NCBI RefSeq assembly: GCF_003589595.1
Contig: NW_020653766.1
Location: forward strand, 3,527,082 to 3,591,081
DNA length: 64,000 bases
Direction of reading: 5' to 3'
Source: Hyposmocoma kahamanoa
Taxonomy: Eukaryota; Arthropoda; Insecta; Lepidoptera; Cosmopterigidae
The notes under the pieces were generated by a model that made no database searches, was not told the DNA's origin, and was given only the letters and a program-made list of their open reading frames with translations. Positions 61,861 to 64,000 of the stretch are shown in pieces (the first letter of the stretch is position 1; every line of letters starts with the position of its first letter). The translations under genes were made by a program, and so were the position numbers.

Positions 61861-62700
61861 ACATCTTTGACAACTATGTGTTTGTAATAATATAGTCATT
61901 CAAGGTTGTTAGTATTTTAAAAATAGGCCTGTAAGTATATCTGTTTAAGAATCCCGACATAGGAAGATATCTCCAGATTAACAGACGAATGAGGCACTCC
62001 TAAACAAATTAATCACAATCGTTTCTCAAAAACTCACAATGCTGAACTCATTTGTCGCTAGCACGTCTCGTTAAGTTAGTTGCTACGGAAACGATCTCAA
62101 GAAATAGACCAGAATAGTTCGGCCTACACACACCTTTCTAAACAATTTTTGTCCTTCTCTAAATCATTGATTTCTGTATGTTTGTTTCGTTTTTCGCACC
62201 TACATAAAGTTTTCAAGGACTTTGTCTTCTTAACACGTTGTGAATGAGTGTGTGGTATATACAGTTTAAGATTCTTTACAATTTGTCGTATTGCTTTAGT
62301 TACACTTATTCGGTTGATTTAAAACATATTATTTATAAATTCATTTATTTAATTCAAGCAACATGACCCATTATACACACTTTAAGGACTAACATGCATA
62401 CAATATAATAAAACACTATTTATTTATTTACACTTATGAACTGCGACGTGTGACGCAACTTGGGTGCCCGGTAACCGGCTTCGGAAACGTCGATATATGA
62501 CACCCTTCAACCAAAACTTGTCCTTCACGATGGTCGACAGATGTTTAGTTGGTACTCTCGCCACAAATGAATTAATCATATTGTGACGGGACCCATTTAT
62601 TTTATAAAAGGGTTATAGGCACAGCTTTACAGAGTTCTATCATTTCACAATTTACATTAAGCGCACGTACACAACTACAGGTACATCTTACTTTTTTTGT
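61861..62700. other. No gene recognised
   Basis: AT-rich. A patch at 62450-62530 is slightly GC-richer without a supported frame. Confidence 0.4.
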
Positions 62701-62704
62701 ATAA

Positions 62705-62840
62705 CTCTAATGTGTCTGGTGGTAAGCAATACGCCTGTCCCTAACAGTTGCAGTGCCACTGAGAGCTTTAAATCACTGAGATCTGAGGGGCACTGCCACT
62801 GCACCCTAAGACAAGTTGACAAGTCCCATGTGACTGTAAC
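62705..62840 (+). repeat. R1 repeat fragment
   Basis: GTGTCTGGTGGTAAGCAATA to TTGACAAGTCCCATGTGACT. Confidence 0.75.
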
Positions 62841-63745
62841 AAATAAAAACACTTTTGACGTATGAACGCATGTGGCCTTATAAATATTATATTCTAGTCT
62901 GTTTACATATTATACAGTTGTCTGGTACATTTTTATCTCATATATACAATACACGGCATAATCTTATGACGAATCAGTTTTCAGAATCGACACCATTGTC
63001 AAAACCCCCAGGGTCAACTTTGGGTCGACAAATAAATAGCGCTCTCGAAACAGGGAGAACTGGTTTCGTCGAATTCTTTGTTTTAATTGGTAAGCTGGAA
63101 CACAGACGGAAGACGAGATAAAACCTAACATGGCGTAATTTAAAATACGCAGACGTATCTAATGTCGCAGGGGAGTTTCAAAATGGCCACCGGAAATATA
63201 TAATGATTTCCCGCGAAAAAATGTTAGAGACATAAACTATTCAAGAAAAATTACTATCTAAGATCTGGCAGTATAGCCATTTAGCCTTAGCCTTTATTTT
63301 TTTTCCATCCTCTGAGCCTTAGCCTGTCCTGAAGGACGAAAAATTTAACCACTGATGTCGCACGGATTAAAAAAACACGGTTTTTAAAACTAACAAAACA
63401 GACACTCGTTTTTTCTTTTTTTTCTTGTTCACATTGACAAGAAACTAGCAATGACTTCACTATATATTAAGTATAAATAGCGTTATAAGAAAATTCAGTA
63501 GGTAATGAAGAATAGATATATTTAAATTCTTTAATGACCTGAACGTTTGTAATTACAGATCTGCCCATGCAATATATTTATAAACAATGTTTTTCATCAA
63601 TCGCACTTGAGAGGAAGCTTAAAAAAAGAATAAATTAAGAACTATAATAATTACAATGAAAAAAATATTTTTATGAAAATTTTTCTTAGATTTTTCTTAT
63701 TAATAATTTTTTATTTTTTTTATTAATGTACCCTTTTTTTAGTAA
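62841..63745. other. No gene recognised
   Basis: AT-rich, with T-tracts at 63290 and 63405-63430. The frame at 62855-63121 has no recognisable content. Confidence 0.4.
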
Positions 63746-63747
63746 AC

Positions 63748-63945
63748 TAACGCGCATACTCAACATAGCCCCGCACTAGAAAACCCTGTGTCGCGGGTGC
63801 CATGTACAGATATAGGATACAGAGACAACCACAAATTACACCCAAACTCACGAGAGAAATAAATGTAGGCCATACAAATATTTCTCCCGGCCCGGGAATC
63901 GAACCTCGGACATCTGCGTGGCAGTCCGGCATGGTAACGGCTCGG
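63748..63945 (-). mobile_element. tRNA-derived SINE (type B)
   Basis: Minus-strand copy from GCGCATACTCAACATAGCCC to CCGGCATGGTAACGGCTCGG. A-box and B-box both recognisable. Confidence 0.88.
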
Positions 63946-64000
63946 CTCGATACCCAGTAAAAAGATCTTTAACAAAAACACAGGAGAATTTCGACGTAAG

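Overview
The window looks like a euchromatic stretch of an insect genome, most likely a moth or butterfly. The support is AT-rich introns and intergenic DNA, GT-AG introns with insect-like splice sites, and a dense load of interspersed repeats: hAT and piggyBac-like MITEs, Penelope-like, jockey-like and RTE-like retroelements, and tRNA-derived SINEs. The repeat type whose ends read AACCGACTTCAAAAA also points that way; I associate it with Lepidoptera from memory, not from a search. Nothing here is bacterial. There are two 400-base assembly gaps (4141-4540, 31491-31890) and one 10-base gap (48680-48689).

One protein-coding gene can be reconstructed. It lies on the minus strand from 34387 (start codon) to 8405 (stop codon) and has 13 coding exons. 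All twelve introns join in a consistent reading phase, giving 1644 nt and 547 residues. I do not recognise the product. It is a mostly disordered, Ser/Thr/Pro/Tyr-rich protein with recurrent Tyr-x-Tyr-Glu motifs, two leucine-aspartate (LD-like) motifs, two CxxC clusters, a YYPPGH block and a cysteine-rich tail ending CVIL. The tail reads as a CaaX prenylation box of the geranylgeranyl type with neighbouring possible palmitoylation cysteines. The simplest inference is a membrane-anchored cytoskeletal or junctional scaffold. The exons are short GC-richer islands in introns of 0.9-3.3 kb that are filled with transposons.

Layout: 1-8400 holds a 22-bp minisatellite, several MITEs, a strong 73-nt hairpin, a gap, and a SINE fold-back inserted in a longer repeat. 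8405-34387 is the gene, its introns carrying hAT and piggyBac-like MITEs, LINE tails, Penelope-like fragments and many copies of an unclassified repeat (called R1 here). 34390-34610 is a probable promoter region with an E-box and a possible divergent start. 34.6-64 kb contains no gene I can support. It holds SINEs, R1 copies, two decayed non-LTR retrotransposons with reverse transcriptase remnants (45.8-47.8 kb and 54.4-55.1 kb), Penelope-like pieces (52.2-52.9 and 60.1-60.4 kb), MITEs and one isolated TATA/initiator pair near 58.8 kb.

The best-supported mobile-element result is a set of non-autonomous DNA transposons whose 8-bp target duplications can be read directly: five copies of one hAT-like family, two of a second, and one 1.2-kb fold-back hAT-like element.
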